Positions 32,656 through 44,610 of a stretch of 64,000 bases of DNA are shown here, piece by piece. Location of the stretch: positions 7,440,001 through 7,504,000 of the forward strand of contig NZ_JAMZDZ010000001.1 of assembly GCF_024172085.1 (NCBI RefSeq), written 5' to 3'. The position numbers were made by a program, and so were the translations under genes. This DNA is from Hamadaea flava. Lineage in GTDB: Bacteria > Actinomycetota > Actinomycetes > Mycobacteriales > Micromonosporaceae. Under the pieces are notes generated by a model. The model had not been told where the DNA came from and made no database searches. It was given only the letters and a program-made list of their open reading frames with translations. Numbering within the stretch: the stretch's first letter is position 1; every line of letters begins with the position of its first letter.

Positions 32656-35196
32656 TTACTCGTAGGCGATCGCCTTGAGCACGTCCGTGCGGGCCGCCTT
32701 GATCGAGGGCAGGACCGCCGCGAACACGCCGACCAGGGCCCCGGCCACGAGGTACGCGGTCAGCTGCGACCACGGCACCGCGAAGTCGGTGATGCCCTCG
32801 CCCTTGAGCGACCGGACGACCGCCGCGCCCATCCCGACGCCGGTGGCGAGGCCGAGCAGCGTCCCGAACAGGGTGATGACGACAGCCTCCACTGTGATCA
32901 TCCGCATGGTGGCCGCCCGGCCGAGCCCGATCGCCCGGAGCAGACCGAGTTCCCGCGTACGCTCCAGGACCGACAGCCACAGGGTGATGATCACGCCGAG
33001 GACGGCGATCAGGATGGCCAGCGCCAGCAGGATCGTGACCATCGTCAGCAGCGTGCCGATCTGGCCCGACGCCTGGTCGAGGTACTCGGCCTTGTTCATC
33101 ACCGTGACCTCGGGGTTGCCGGCGAGCAGCGCGGTGATCCGGTCGCGGACCGCCTGCTCCGAGGCGCCGTCAGCCAGTGTGATCGTCGCGATCGCCGGGT
33201 CCGGGTTGTAGCTGTGCTCGAGTGCGGCCGAGCCCAGCATGTAGCCGCCCATGAAGTCGTTCTGGGTGTAGATCGCGGCGATCCGGAACTCCACGGGATC
33301 ACCCTTGGGCAGCACCACCCGGACGGTGTCGCCGAGGCGTACACCGTCCTCGACCGCGGTCTCGGTGTCCACGACGGCGTCGGTGGGTCCGAGAGCCGAC
33401 AGCGATCCGCCGACCGCCTTCAGGCTGAACTGGGTGGCCAGTGCGGGCAGATCGTCGACGATCTCGACGCCGTGTCCCTGCTTGCCGACCAGGGCCCGCT
33501 CGTAGACCTCGCTGGCGGCGCTGGCCACCCCCGGGATCTTGCGGATGTCGTCCATCGTGGAACGCGCGAACGTCGGCACGACGTCGGTGCTCTCCTGGCC
33601 GCTGACCAGCAGATCGGCGTGGACCTCCCGGGCGGCCGCGCCCCGCAGGCTCTGGTCGCCCGAGGTGAGCACCGTGCTCGCCGCCGTGATCAGTGCGATG
33701 CCGATCATGAGCGCCGCCGCCGTGATCGCGGTACGCCGCGGGTTGCGGCCGGAGTTGAGCCGGCCCAGTTTGCCCGCGACCGACCAGGAGAAGAGCCGGC
33801 CGAGCGCGGCCACCAGCGGCTTGCCGACCATCGGGCTCAGCAGTGCCACCCCGATGAAGGCGAACATCACGCCGCCCAGCATCGGCCACAGGTGACCGTT
33901 GCCGGTCAGGCCGTACCCCATGAGGGCGACGCCGACCGCCGTCACCAGGCCGCCGCCGACCGTCAGCTTCGTCAGCGGCCGGTCCGGCGTCGCGACCTCC
34001 TGTAGCGCCGCGATCGGCGGCACCCGGCTGGCCCGCAGCGCCGGCAGCAGCGCCGCCAGCACGGTGATCACGATGCCGACCGAGAACGCCGCGATCACGG
34101 CCGAGGCCGGCAACGCGATCGGGGCCAGGACCAGCCCGGAGACGTTGGCCGCGAGCATCGCGAGCACCCAGCCGACGCCGAGCCCGGCGAGCAGGCCGAG
34201 CACCGAGCCGGCCAGGCCGACGACGAGCGCCTCGGCCAGCACCGAGCCGATCATCTGGCGGCGGCTCGCGCCCAGCGCCCGGGTCAGCGCCAGCTCCTTG
34301 GTCCGCTGGGCGACGGTGATCGAGAAGATGTTGAGGATCAGGAACGTGCCGACGAACAGGGCCACGCCGCCGAACCCGAGCAGCACCTTGTTCAGCCCGT
34401 CCAAGACCGACTTGAACTGGTCGGCGATGGACTTGGCCAGCTCGGCCCCGGTCTTGACCTCGTACGCCCCGCCGGTCTTGGCGGCGATCGCGTCGCGGAC
34501 CGCCTCGACGCTCTGGCCGGGCGCGGCGTCCACGTCGAACGAGGTGTACGCCCCCGGCTGGCCCAGCATCAGCTCCTGGGCGACCTTCTCGGTGAACCGG
34601 ACCTCCAGTACGCCGCCGCGCCCGTCGAGGCCACCGGCGTACCCGAAGGTGCCGGCCAGCTCGAAGGTGCGCTTGCCGCCCGGCGTCAGCACCGTCACCT
34701 GGTCGCCGACCTTCAGCCCGGCCTTCGTGGCCTGCTCGACGTTCAGCACGACCTGGTTGTCGTTCTGCGGGGCGTGCCCGTCGCGGATCTCCGCGCCGCC
34801 GACGCCGTCGAGCCAGTTGCTGCCGAGGCGGGGCGGGCCGACCGTCGTGACGACCTTGCCGTCGCTGCCGATGACGCGGGCGCCTTCGGCCTCGGCGATG
34901 GGGTGCACGGCGGCGACCCCGGTGACGGCTTCGACGGCCTTCTTGTCGTCGGCGGTCAGCAGCCCGGGCACCGGCGAGTCGCCGCCGGCGATCTGGCCGT
35001 CCACCTTCGGCTTCGGCTGCACGACCACATCGGTGTGGGCGTACGCCGAGTCGAACATGCTCTCGAACGAGCGTCCGAGGGTGTCGGTGAGCACAAAGGA
35101 CCCGGCGACGAACATGACGCCGAGGATGACCGCCATCGCGGACAGGGCGAGCCGCAGCTTGCGGGCCAGCAGGCTCTTCAGGGTGGCGCGCAGCAT
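32656..35196 (-). CDS. FtsX-type ABC transporter permease (cassette B)
   Basis: 846 residues. One N-terminal membrane helix (LALSAMAVILGVMFVAGSF) is followed by a large extracytoplasmic domain. Two FtsX/MacB-type membrane blocks follow (FVGTFLILNIFSITVAQRTK near residue 290, and LALAILIAVLGVIITLWLSV in the last 150 residues). The RTKELALTRALGASRRQM and RTRELGLLRAIGLGRAATMR loops contact the ATPase. It overlaps the ATPase stop by one base (TGATG). The cassette probably extracts or exports a lipophilic substrate, lipoprotein or peptide. It is a paralogue of the protein at 36309-38849, with the same length. Confidence 0.9.
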   Translation of the reverse strand: MLRATLKSLLARKLRLALSAMAVILGVMFVAGSFVLTDTLGRSFESMFDSAYAHTDVVVQPKPKVDGQIAGGDSPVPGLLTADDKKAVEAVTGVAAVHPIAEAEGARVIGSDGKVVTTVGPPRLGSNWLDGVGGAEIRDGHAPQNDNQVVLNVEQATKAGLKVGDQVTVLTPGGKRTFELAGTFGYAGGLDGRGGVLEVRFTEKVAQELMLGQPGAYTSFDVDAAPGQSVEAVRDAIAAKTGGAYEVKTGAELAKSIADQFKSVLDGLNKVLLGFGGVALFVGTFLILNIFSITVAQRTKELALTRALGASRRQMIGSVLAEALVVGLAGSVLGLLAGLGVGWVLAMLAANVSGLVLAPIALPASAVIAAFSVGIVITVLAALLPALRASRVPPIAALQEVATPDRPLTKLTVGGGLVTAVGVALMGYGLTGNGHLWPMLGGVMFAFIGVALLSPMVGKPLVAALGRLFSWSVAGKLGRLNSGRNPRRTAITAAALMIGIALITAASTVLTSGDQSLRGAAAREVHADLLVSGQESTDVVPTFARSTMDDIRKIPGVASAASEVYERALVGKQGHGVEIVDDLPALATQFSLKAVGGSLSALGPTDAVVDTETAVEDGVRLGDTVRVVLPKGDPVEFRIAAIYTQNDFMGGYMLGSAALEHSYNPDPAIATITLADGASEQAVRDRITALLAGNPEVTVMNKAEYLDQASGQIGTLLTMVTILLALAILIAVLGVIITLWLSVLERTRELGLLRAIGLGRAATMRMITVEAVVITLFGTLLGLATGVGMGAAVVRSLKGEGITDFAVPWSQLTAYLVAGALVGVFAAVLPSIKAARTDVLKAIAYE

Positions 35197-35981
35197 CAGG
35201 ACTCAGCCCCGGCGGTGTCGGCCGCGACGCGGTCCAGCGACTGCATCGCGTCGAGCACCTTCTGCGGCGTCGGCTCGGTCAGTTCGTTGACGATGCGCCC
35301 GTCGGCGAGGAACACGACCCGGTCGGCATAGGACGCGGCGGTCGGGTCGTGCGTGACCATCACGATCGTCTGCCCGTGTTCGCGTACCGACGAGCGGAGG
35401 AAGGACAGCACCTCCGCACCGGAGCGCGAGTCGAGGTTGCCCGTGGGCTCGTCGGCGAAGACCACCTCGGGCCGCGACACGAGGGCGCGGGCGCAGGCCA
35501 CGCGCTGCTGCTGGCCGCCGGAGAGCTGGCTCGGGCGGTGACCGAGCCGGTCACCCAGCCCGACCGTGTCGATCACCGTGCGGAACCACTCGCGGTCCGG
35601 CTTGCGTCCGGCGATCGCCAGCGGCAGCAGGATGTTCTCCTCGGCGGTGAGCGTGGGCAGCAGGTTGAACTGCTGGAAGATGAACCCGACCTGCTCGCGA
35701 CGCAGCTTGGTGAGCCCGGCGTCGCCGAGGCCGGTCAGCTTCGTGTCGCCGATGTGCACCTCGCCCCGGGTGACCGCGTCCAACCCGGCCAGGCAGTGCA
35801 TCAGCGTCGACTTGCCGGAGCCGGACGGTCCCATGATCGCGGTGAAGCGGCCGGCGGCCACCTCCATGCTGACCCCCCGCAGCGCAACGACCTGGGCCTC
35901 GCCCGAGCCGTACACCTTCCAGACGTCCACGGCCCGCGCGGCGACGGCCACGCGGACGGGCGGGTGTGCGGTGATTGTCAT
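35196..35981 (-). CDS. ABC transporter ATP-binding protein (cassette B)
   Basis: 261 residues from ATG 35981, behind a GGGGGA ribosome binding site. MacB/LolD-type ATPase: Walker A GPSGSGKST, Q-loop FIFQQFNLLPTLTAEEN, signature LSGGQQQRVACARAL, Walker B VVFADEPTGNLD and switch His VMVTHDPTAASYADR. It powers the FtsX-like permease translated directly after it. The same-length paralogue is at 38842-39627. Confidence 0.93.
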   Translation of the reverse strand: MTITAHPPVRVAVAARAVDVWKVYGSGEAQVVALRGVSMEVAAGRFTAIMGPSGSGKSTLMHCLAGLDAVTRGEVHIGDTKLTGLGDAGLTKLRREQVGFIFQQFNLLPTLTAEENILLPLAIAGRKPDREWFRTVIDTVGLGDRLGHRPSQLSGGQQQRVACARALVSRPEVVFADEPTGNLDSRSGAEVLSFLRSSVREHGQTIVMVTHDPTAASYADRVVFLADGRIVNELTEPTPQKVLDAMQSLDRVAADTAGAES

Positions 35982-36308
35982 CGAAGTCCCCCTGCACGGA
36001 ATTGAAAGCTTGGTCCGGCCGGGCAAGGCGGTGCCCGACCGGCGACTCTCATCGTTCCGGCTGGTGACGCGGGAGACGTCAGACCGTGGGTGGAAAGAAG
36101 CCCGAGATCCGCGCCAGGGGCCGTCCCCGAGACGATCTCGGGGAAGCCCCTGAGTCACGCCTGGCCGCACCCTCCGTTCGCGCGTCGGCTGCACGCCGGC
36201 GCCGGCGTTGGCGCTGGATCACGGATCTGGGTCGAATCTTGGCCCAAGATTCGACCCAGAACCCTGATCCGCCGCGAAAAGCAAGCCGCGGAAAGCGAGC
36301 GGAGAGCG
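35982..36308. other. 327-bp gap between the two ABC cassettes
   Basis: Holds the ribosome binding site and presumably the promoter of cassette B, a CCCCGAGA/TCTCGGGG hairpin (36125-36143) and a 35-bp near-perfect palindrome (36226-36260). No gene is convincing. Confidence 0.5.
36226..36260. terminator. 35-bp palindrome downstream of cassette A
   Basis: TCTGGGTCGAATCTTGG (36226-36242) and its exact reverse complement (36244-36260) meet with a single central base. It lies about 50 bp after the stop of the upstream cassette in its direction of transcription. There is no T-run, so it may be a U-less terminator or a cruciform/protein-binding site. Confidence 0.55.
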
Positions 36309-38849
36309 TCACTCGTACGCGATGGCCTCCAGCACGTTGAGCCGGCTCGCCCGGATCGCCGGGAGCACGGCGGCCAGGATGCCGGCCACGATCGCGAGGA
36401 TCAGCGTCGCGATCAGGTAGCCCCACGGGATGGTGAGTCTCAGGTAGTCCCCGCCGAAGATCTTCACCGCCGCGACGCCGAGGCCGACCCCGACGACCAT
36501 GCCGAGCAGTGCCCCGAACACGGAGATCAGGATCGATTCGACGGTGATCATGCGGGCGGTGGAGCCGCGGCTGAGCCCGATCGCGCGGATCATGCCGATC
36601 TCCCGCGTCCGCTCATAGATCGACAGCAGCAGCGTGTTCACCACCCCGAGCAGGGCCACGACGATGGCCAGCCCGAGCATGATGTTGAGGATCACCAGCA
36701 CGATGTCGAGCACGCTGGTGACCGTGCTCAGCAGCTGGCTCTGGTCGACGACCGTCACTTCCTTGTTGTCGGCGAACAGCGACTCCAGCTGGGTGCGTAC
36801 CGACTCGATCTGGTCGTCCGAGGCCACCTGGACGTAGGCCGCCTGGGCGTTGGGCGAGGTGAATCCGGCCGCGTCGGTCTCGTTGAGCAGCGGGCCGGAC
36901 CAGGCGCTGGACGGCTCCAGGGTGGCCACGACCTTCTCCTGCTTCGGCCCGCCCCGCGCGGTGACGATGTCGACCGTCGAGCCGGCGGTCGCGTTGAGTC
37001 GCTTGGCGGTGGCGTCGTCGAGGATGATCTCGCCGGCCGTCAGCGGCCGGATGTCGCCGGAGGCCGGCGTCAAGGTGAAGATCTCGGCGGTGGCGGCCGG
37101 GTCACCCGCGAGGATCTGCGTGGTCTGCCCGCCCACCCGGGCGGTGTCGGTCCGGTACGCGGCCGCCTGAGTGACCCCGGGGATCTCCCGGATCTGCTTC
37201 TGCATCCCCGGGTCGAAGCCGGCCGTCGCGCCGGCCGAGAAGTCGACCTGCACGATCAGCTGCGCCTTCACGTCGTTGGTGAAGACGTCGGTGAGCCCGG
37301 CCTTGGCCGACGAGGCGAACACGCCACCGGCGGTCGCCAGGGTCACGCCGATCATCAGCGCGGCCGCGGTCAACGCCGTACGCCGAGGGTTGCGCCCGGT
37401 GTTGCGAGTGCCCAGCCGGGCCGGGACCGAGGTGCCGAACAGCGCGCCCAACGCTCGGGTCACCGGCCGGCTGAGCACCGGGGCCAGCATGATCACGCCG
37501 ATGAACACCAGCAGTGCCCCGCCGCCGAGGACGAGCCAGAGCGGGTCCTTCCACACCTTCGTCAGCCGCAGCACGAGGAACGCGACGCCGATGAGCAGCA
37601 CGATCAGGCCGGCGATGGTGAGCTTCTTGAGCGGCTTGTCCGGTACGGCGGCGTCCCGCATCGCCGCGATCGGCGGTACGCGCGACGCCCGCAACGCCGG
37701 GACGAGCGCCGAGATCACCGTCACGAGGACGCCGACGAGCAGCGTCACGATCACGACATAGGGCTTCACCACGATGCCGGTGACGGGCAGGTTGGTGTTG
37801 GACACCGCCTCCAGGCCCTTCTTGCCCAGCCAACCGACGCCGCAGCCGATGATCAGCCCGACCAGCGCGGCGACCAGGCCCAGCAGCGCGGACTCGGTCA
37901 GCACCGAGCGGAGGACCTGCTGCTTCGAGGCGCCGAACGAGCGATAGAGCGCCAGTTCCCGCGTACGCTGCGCGACCAGGATCGAGAACGTGTTGAAGAT
38001 CAGGAAGATGGCGACGATCAAGGCGATCAGCGCGAAGACGGTGAGCCCGGTCTTGAGTACGGTGATGAAGGGCTGGATGCTGTTGCCGGCCGCTTCGGTC
38101 GCCTCTTTGTTGGTGCGTACGTCGTAGCCGGGGCCGATCTTCTGCTCGATGCGGCTTTTCAGCTCGCTGTCGCTGACCCCGCTCGCCGCCCGGACGTCCA
38201 CACTGGTGTACGCGCCGGTCTTGCCCAGCATCAGTTCCTGGGCGACCGGCATCGTGAACGCGACCGTCATCTCCCCGGCCAGGGAGTCCCGGCCGCCTTC
38301 GTACCCGAAGATCCCGGCGACGGTGAACGTCTTCTCCGGCTGCAAGGTGATGACCTGCACCTGGTCGCCGACCTTCTTGCCGGCCTGCTCGGCCAGGTTC
38401 GCCGACAGGGCGACCTGGTTCGGCTGGGTCGGCCCGGTCCCGTCGCGCAGTTCGAGCAGACCGTCCTCGCCGGTCCAGCCGACGCCGAGCCGGGGCGGCC
38501 CGGAGGTCGGGATCACCTTGCCGTTGTCGCCGATCACCCGAGCGCCGTCCGAGGCGACCTGCGGGGTCGCCTTCTCGACGCCGTCGACCGTGCCGACGGT
38601 GTCGGCGACGCTCTGCGGCACCGTCGCGGTGACCACGCCGGACTGCTGGTCGCTGACCTCCGACTTGCCGGTGACCTGCACGTCCAGATCGGAGTTGATG
38701 GTCGAGAACAGCCCGGTGAAGCCCTGGGCGATCGTGTCGCCGGCGATGAACGCGCCGGACATGAACATGGTGCCCAGGATGATGGCCAACGCGGAGAGCA
38801 GCAGCCGCAGCTTGTGCGCGAGCAGGCCGCGCAGCATCGCCTTAAACAT
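36309..38849 (-). CDS. FtsX-type ABC transporter permease (cassette A)
   Basis: 846 residues, with the same plan as the cassette B permease: one N-terminal helix (LLLSALAIILGTMFMSGAFI), an external domain with VGTVDGVEKATP and GPPRLGVGW, and two FtsX blocks (IALIVAIFLIFNTFSILVAQ and MLGLAIVVALLGVVNTLLLS). RTRELALYRSFGASKQQV and RTREIGMIRAIGLSRGS are the ATPase-coupling loops. It overlaps the ATPase gene by 8 bp. The sequence has clearly diverged from cassette B, so this is an old duplication with likely different substrates. Confidence 0.9.
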   Translation of the reverse strand: MFKAMLRGLLAHKLRLLLSALAIILGTMFMSGAFIAGDTIAQGFTGLFSTINSDLDVQVTGKSEVSDQQSGVVTATVPQSVADTVGTVDGVEKATPQVASDGARVIGDNGKVIPTSGPPRLGVGWTGEDGLLELRDGTGPTQPNQVALSANLAEQAGKKVGDQVQVITLQPEKTFTVAGIFGYEGGRDSLAGEMTVAFTMPVAQELMLGKTGAYTSVDVRAASGVSDSELKSRIEQKIGPGYDVRTNKEATEAAGNSIQPFITVLKTGLTVFALIALIVAIFLIFNTFSILVAQRTRELALYRSFGASKQQVLRSVLTESALLGLVAALVGLIIGCGVGWLGKKGLEAVSNTNLPVTGIVVKPYVVIVTLLVGVLVTVISALVPALRASRVPPIAAMRDAAVPDKPLKKLTIAGLIVLLIGVAFLVLRLTKVWKDPLWLVLGGGALLVFIGVIMLAPVLSRPVTRALGALFGTSVPARLGTRNTGRNPRRTALTAAALMIGVTLATAGGVFASSAKAGLTDVFTNDVKAQLIVQVDFSAGATAGFDPGMQKQIREIPGVTQAAAYRTDTARVGGQTTQILAGDPAATAEIFTLTPASGDIRPLTAGEIILDDATAKRLNATAGSTVDIVTARGGPKQEKVVATLEPSSAWSGPLLNETDAAGFTSPNAQAAYVQVASDDQIESVRTQLESLFADNKEVTVVDQSQLLSTVTSVLDIVLVILNIMLGLAIVVALLGVVNTLLLSIYERTREIGMIRAIGLSRGSTARMITVESILISVFGALLGMVVGVGLGVAAVKIFGGDYLRLTIPWGYLIATLILAIVAGILAAVLPAIRASRLNVLEAIAYE

Positions 38850-39627
38850 CGGCGCCGCCGGTCGCGGCGTCGGGACCGGACTGCCCCGGGTCGAGGCTCT
38901 TCATCTTGTCCAGCACCGTGCTCTCGGTCGGCCTGGCCAGCTCGTCCACGATGGAACCGTCGGCGAGGAAGATCACGCGGTCGGAGTACGAGGCGGCCCG
39001 AGGGTCGTGGGTGACCATCACGATGGTCTGCCCGAAGTCGTGCACCGAGCTGCGCAGGAAGTTCAGGACCTCGCCGCTGGACCGGGAGTCGAGGTTGCCG
39101 GTGGGCTCGTCGGCGAAGATCACCTCGGGCCGGGCCACCAGCGCGCGGGCGCACGCGACGCGCTGCTGCTGGCCGCCGGACAGCTCGGTCGGCCGGTGGC
39201 TCAGCCGGTCGCCCAGGCCGACCGTGTTGATCACCAGATCCCACCACTGCGGGTCGGGTTTGCGCCCGGAGATCGCCATCGGCAGCATGATGTTCTCCTG
39301 GGCGGTCAGCGTCGGCAGCAGGTTGAACTGCTGGAAGATGAATCCGACCTTCTCCCGCCGCAGCTTGGTCAGCCCGGCGTCGCCCAGCCCGGTCACCTGC
39401 GTGTCGCCGATGAACACGTCGCCGGCGTCGACCGTGTCCAGGCCGGCCAGGCAGTGCATCAAGGTCGACTTGCCGGAGCCGGACGGCCCCATGATCGCGG
39501 TGAACCGCCCCCGGTCGAACGCCGTGGTCACCCCGCGCAGCGCGTGGACCTGCGCCTCGCCGTGGCCGTAGACCTTCCAGATGCCCTCGGCCCGGGCGGC
39601 GGCCGGCTGGGTGGTTTCGCTGTTCAT
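38842..39627 (-). CDS. ABC transporter ATP-binding protein (cassette A)
   Basis: 261 residues from ATG 39627; an in-frame start further upstream (39666) is possible but less like the family. All motifs are present: GPSGSGKST, FIFQQFNLLPTLTAQEN, LSGGQQQRVACARALVARP, VIFADEPTGNLD, VMVTHDPRAASYSDR. It is the MacB/LolD type, partnering the FtsX permease after it. The divider to the response regulator gene is only 86 bp. Confidence 0.93.
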   Translation of the reverse strand: MNSETTQPAAARAEGIWKVYGHGEAQVHALRGVTTAFDRGRFTAIMGPSGSGKSTLMHCLAGLDTVDAGDVFIGDTQVTGLGDAGLTKLRREKVGFIFQQFNLLPTLTAQENIMLPMAISGRKPDPQWWDLVINTVGLGDRLSHRPTELSGGQQQRVACARALVARPEVIFADEPTGNLDSRSSGEVLNFLRSSVHDFGQTIVMVTHDPRAASYSDRVIFLADGSIVDELARPTESTVLDKMKSLDPGQSGPDAATGGADV

Positions 39628-39713
39628 AGGCCAGATATTGCCGTAGAGATCAGGCGAATCGGGCAAACTCCGCTAAATTTCCCGCGCTTCCCGCGGCCCG
39701 CGGGACGGTCCGG

Positions 39714-40382
39714 CTACTCGCCCGGTTTGATCAAGCCCGACTCGTACGCATAGACGACCGCCTGGACGCGGTCACGCAGTTTGAGCTTGGTGAGCACATG
39801 ACCCACATGGGTTTTCACCGTCGTCTCGCTGACGGTGAGGACCCGGGCGATCTCGGCGTTCGACAGCCCCCGCGCGACCTGTGCGAGCACCTCCCGCTCC
39901 CGCTCGGTCAACCCCGACTGCCCCTCCGGTACGCCCTCCGCCGACACCGGCAGCGCCGCGAACTGGGCCAGCAGTTGCCCCAGCAGCACCGGCGAGATCG
40001 CGGCGTGACCGGCGGCGACCGCGCGTACCGCGCCGACCAGGTCGTCGGCCGGAGCATCCTGCGCCACCAGCCCCCGGGCGCCCGCCCGCAGCGCTGCGAC
40101 CGCGTGATCGCCGACCGGCTCGGCGGTCAGCACGAGCACGCCGACCGGCAGCCGTGCCCCGGTGACCTCCCGGGCCACGGCGACCCCGTCCCGCCGGGGC
40201 AACCGGGCCTCGACCAGCAGCACGTCCGGCAGCAGCCGGCGGGCCAGTTCGATCGTTTCGACGCCGTCACCGGCCTCGCCGACGACGTGGATGTCGGCGT
40301 ACGCCCCGAGCACGCTGCGCAGCCCGCTGCGCAGCATCGGCTGATCGTCGGCGAGCAGCACTCGCACCGGCCCGGACATCAC
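39714..40382 (-). CDS. atypical NarL/FixJ-type response regulator lacking the phosphoacceptor Asp
   Basis: 222 residues from GTG 40382, 6 nt after TAGTCT (40389-40394, leaderless); ATG 40379 is an alternative start. The receiver domain keeps the acidic pair (Asp12, Asp13) and the Thr86 switch. The acceptor position in the LLVEARLP segment is Glu58, where VLMDIRMP is usual, and the conserved Lys is Gln108 (LVAQDAP). The LuxR HTH is normal (LTEREREVLAQVARGLSNAEIA, TVSETTVKTHVGHVLTKLKL). No histidine kinase is adjacent. It probably works without phosphorylation, and may be constitutively active or ligand-controlled. Confidence 0.87.
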   Translation of the reverse strand: MMSGPVRVLLADDQPMLRSGLRSVLGAYADIHVVGEAGDGVETIELARRLLPDVLLVEARLPRRDGVAVAREVTGARLPVGVLVLTAEPVGDHAVAALRAGARGLVAQDAPADDLVGAVRAVAAGHAAISPVLLGQLLAQFAALPVSAEGVPEGQSGLTEREREVLAQVARGLSNAEIARVLTVSETTVKTHVGHVLTKLKLRDRVQAVVYAYESGLIKPGE

Positions 40383-40431
40383 GAGGGCAGACTACCGGGC
40401 ACGTGCCAGCGACCTGCCTGATCTTGCCCGG

Positions 40432-41301
40432 TCAGAGGGCGTCGGCGAGACGTTCGCCGTCCACGCCGCGCTGGGCCGCCAGCCGGGCGGTCCGGGCGTC
40501 GATCGCGGTGGTGATCGCGGCCTCTTCCGGGAACGGCGGCGGAGTGCCGCCGAACGCCGGGCAGAGCGCCTGATGGGAGCACCAGTTGCACAGGCGGCTC
40601 TGCTTCGGCCGGAAGTCGCGGGCCTGCGCCGCCTGCTCGATCGCCCGCCACAGCGCGATCAGCGTCTTCTCGAACCGCTCCAGCTCCTCGGAATCGGGGG
40701 TGTAGTCGCAGACCTCCCGGTCCTTCAGGTAGACCAGGCGCAGCACGCGCGGGACGATGCCCCGCGTCCGCCACAGCACCAGCGCGTAGAACTTGAGCTG
40801 GAACAACGCCCGCGCCTCGAACGCCTCCCGGGGTGCGCCGCCGGTCTTGTAGTCGACCACGCGCAGGTCGCCGGCAGGGGAGACGTCAAGCCGGTCCACG
40901 TAGCCCCGGATCAGCAGCTCGTCGTCCAGGGTGGCCTCGATCAGGGTCTCGCGTTCGGCCGGTTCGAGCCGGGTCGGATCCTCCACGGTGAAATAGCCCT
41001 GCAGCAGCTGGGTCGCCTCGTCGAGGAAGCCGTCGTCGACGGCGAGCGTCGCCAGCTCGGGCGCCTCGGTCAGCAGCGCTTCCCACGCCGGCCGCACCAG
41101 CAACGCCGCCTCCGCCAGCGTCCGGCTCGACGCCGGCAGGTCGAACAACCGCTCCAGCACCGCGTGCACCAATGTCCCGCGTGCCTGGTCCACCGTGGGC
41201 TGCTCGGGCAGCCGGTCGATGCTGCGCAGCCGGTAGAGCAGGGGACATGTCTTGAAGTCGGCGGCCCGGGAGGGGGAGAGGGTGGGCAGCGGCGTTGTCA
41301 T
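40432..41301 (-). CDS. RecB-like PD-(D/E)XK nuclease with Fe-S cluster cysteines
   Basis: 289 residues from ATG 41301, 7 nt after TACGGT (41309-41314). LSPSRAADFKTCPLLYRLR opens the domain with the first Cys. GTLVHAVLERLF holds the His. LRIRGYVDRLD-like IRGYVDRLDV and LRVVDYKTG supply the Asp and D-x-K. SRLCNWCSHQALCPAF gives three more Cys for an AddB-type 4Fe-4S staple. This is a PF12705-type stand-alone nuclease, common next to actinomycete proteasome loci; it is probably a DNA repair exonuclease. Confidence 0.87.
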   Translation of the reverse strand: MTTPLPTLSPSRAADFKTCPLLYRLRSIDRLPEQPTVDQARGTLVHAVLERLFDLPASSRTLAEAALLVRPAWEALLTEAPELATLAVDDGFLDEATQLLQGYFTVEDPTRLEPAERETLIEATLDDELLIRGYVDRLDVSPAGDLRVVDYKTGGAPREAFEARALFQLKFYALVLWRTRGIVPRVLRLVYLKDREVCDYTPDSEELERFEKTLIALWRAIEQAAQARDFRPKQSRLCNWCSHQALCPAFGGTPPPFPEEAAITTAIDARTARLAAQRGVDGERLADAL

Positions 41302-41414
41302 GGCCCTCACCGTAAGGCAGGGGTACGACGTTCGGCGTCAGCGGATCTTCGGGCGTGCCGCCCGCGGGGGAGTACGCGGTGCGTAGCATTGCGGCGATGG
41401 AGAAGCGCTCATGA

Positions 41415-44122
<2,708 letters not shown>

Positions 44123-44146
44123 GGTCGCGACCGCCGCTGTGCGGTT

Positions 44147-44467
44147 TCAGACGGCTCCGGCAGCCAACTGGGACCGGATCTCGTCGCGCTCGTCCTCGGT
44201 CATCGGCTCGGCCGACGCGTCGGCTGCGCGGCGCACGTGGATGCACTCGCCGGGGCATTCCTTCGCCGCGTCGAGGATCTCCAGTCGCAGGTTTGCAGGC
44301 ACCGTGACCCGGGCATCCTTGGCCAGCTGCAACTCGCCGGCCTCATCCTTGACGTAGGCCAACCCGTCGACGTCGAACTCGAAGACTTCCGGGGCGTATT
44401 GCACGCACAACCCGTCACCGGTGCACAGATCCTGATCGACCCAGACCTGAAGTTCGCTGTCTGCCAC
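44147..44467 (-). CDS. ferredoxin (3Fe-4S type)
   Basis: 106 residues from GTG 44467. [22 protein letters not shown] at the start and CPGECIHV near residue 75 give the C-x5-C...CP pattern of actinomycete 3Fe-4S ferredoxins, with DGLCV typical of P450 redox partners. It carries electrons to an enzyme not encoded here. It is divergent from the ARC gene, in the same place as in other actinobacterial proteasome loci. Confidence 0.85.
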   Translation of the reverse strand: MADSELQVWVDQDLCTGDGLCVQYAPEVFEFDVDGLAYVKDEAGELQLAKDARVTVPANLRLEILDAAKECPGECIHVRRAADASAEPMTEDERDEIRSQLAAGAV

Positions 44468-44566
44468 GAGTCGACGGTACTCCACCGTCCGGCGGCCGGT
44501 CGCAGCCGGTGAGATCACGATTGCGTATGGCCGTGTCGGGAGGGTTTTATTGGGGCATACAGCGGC

Positions 44567-44572
44567 TAGTGT
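44567..44572 (+). promoter_or_regulatory. -10 element of the ARC ATPase gene
   Basis: TAGTGT lies about 38 bp before GTG 44611, so the ARC message would have a short leader with a GGGGAGG ribosome binding site (44599-44605), unlike the leaderless dop and pafA. Confidence 0.4.
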
Positions 44573-44610
44573 TAAGGCACAACCTGGCTCAACCCCCGGG
44601 GAGGTGGGAC

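Noticed and set aside
36090-39014. A very long plus-strand frame (974 codons) through the ABC cassettes.
   Set aside because: It is antisense to two genes with clear ABC motifs, is extremely rich in His, Arg, Asp and Gln, and has no domain; this is expected in GC-rich DNA with few stops.
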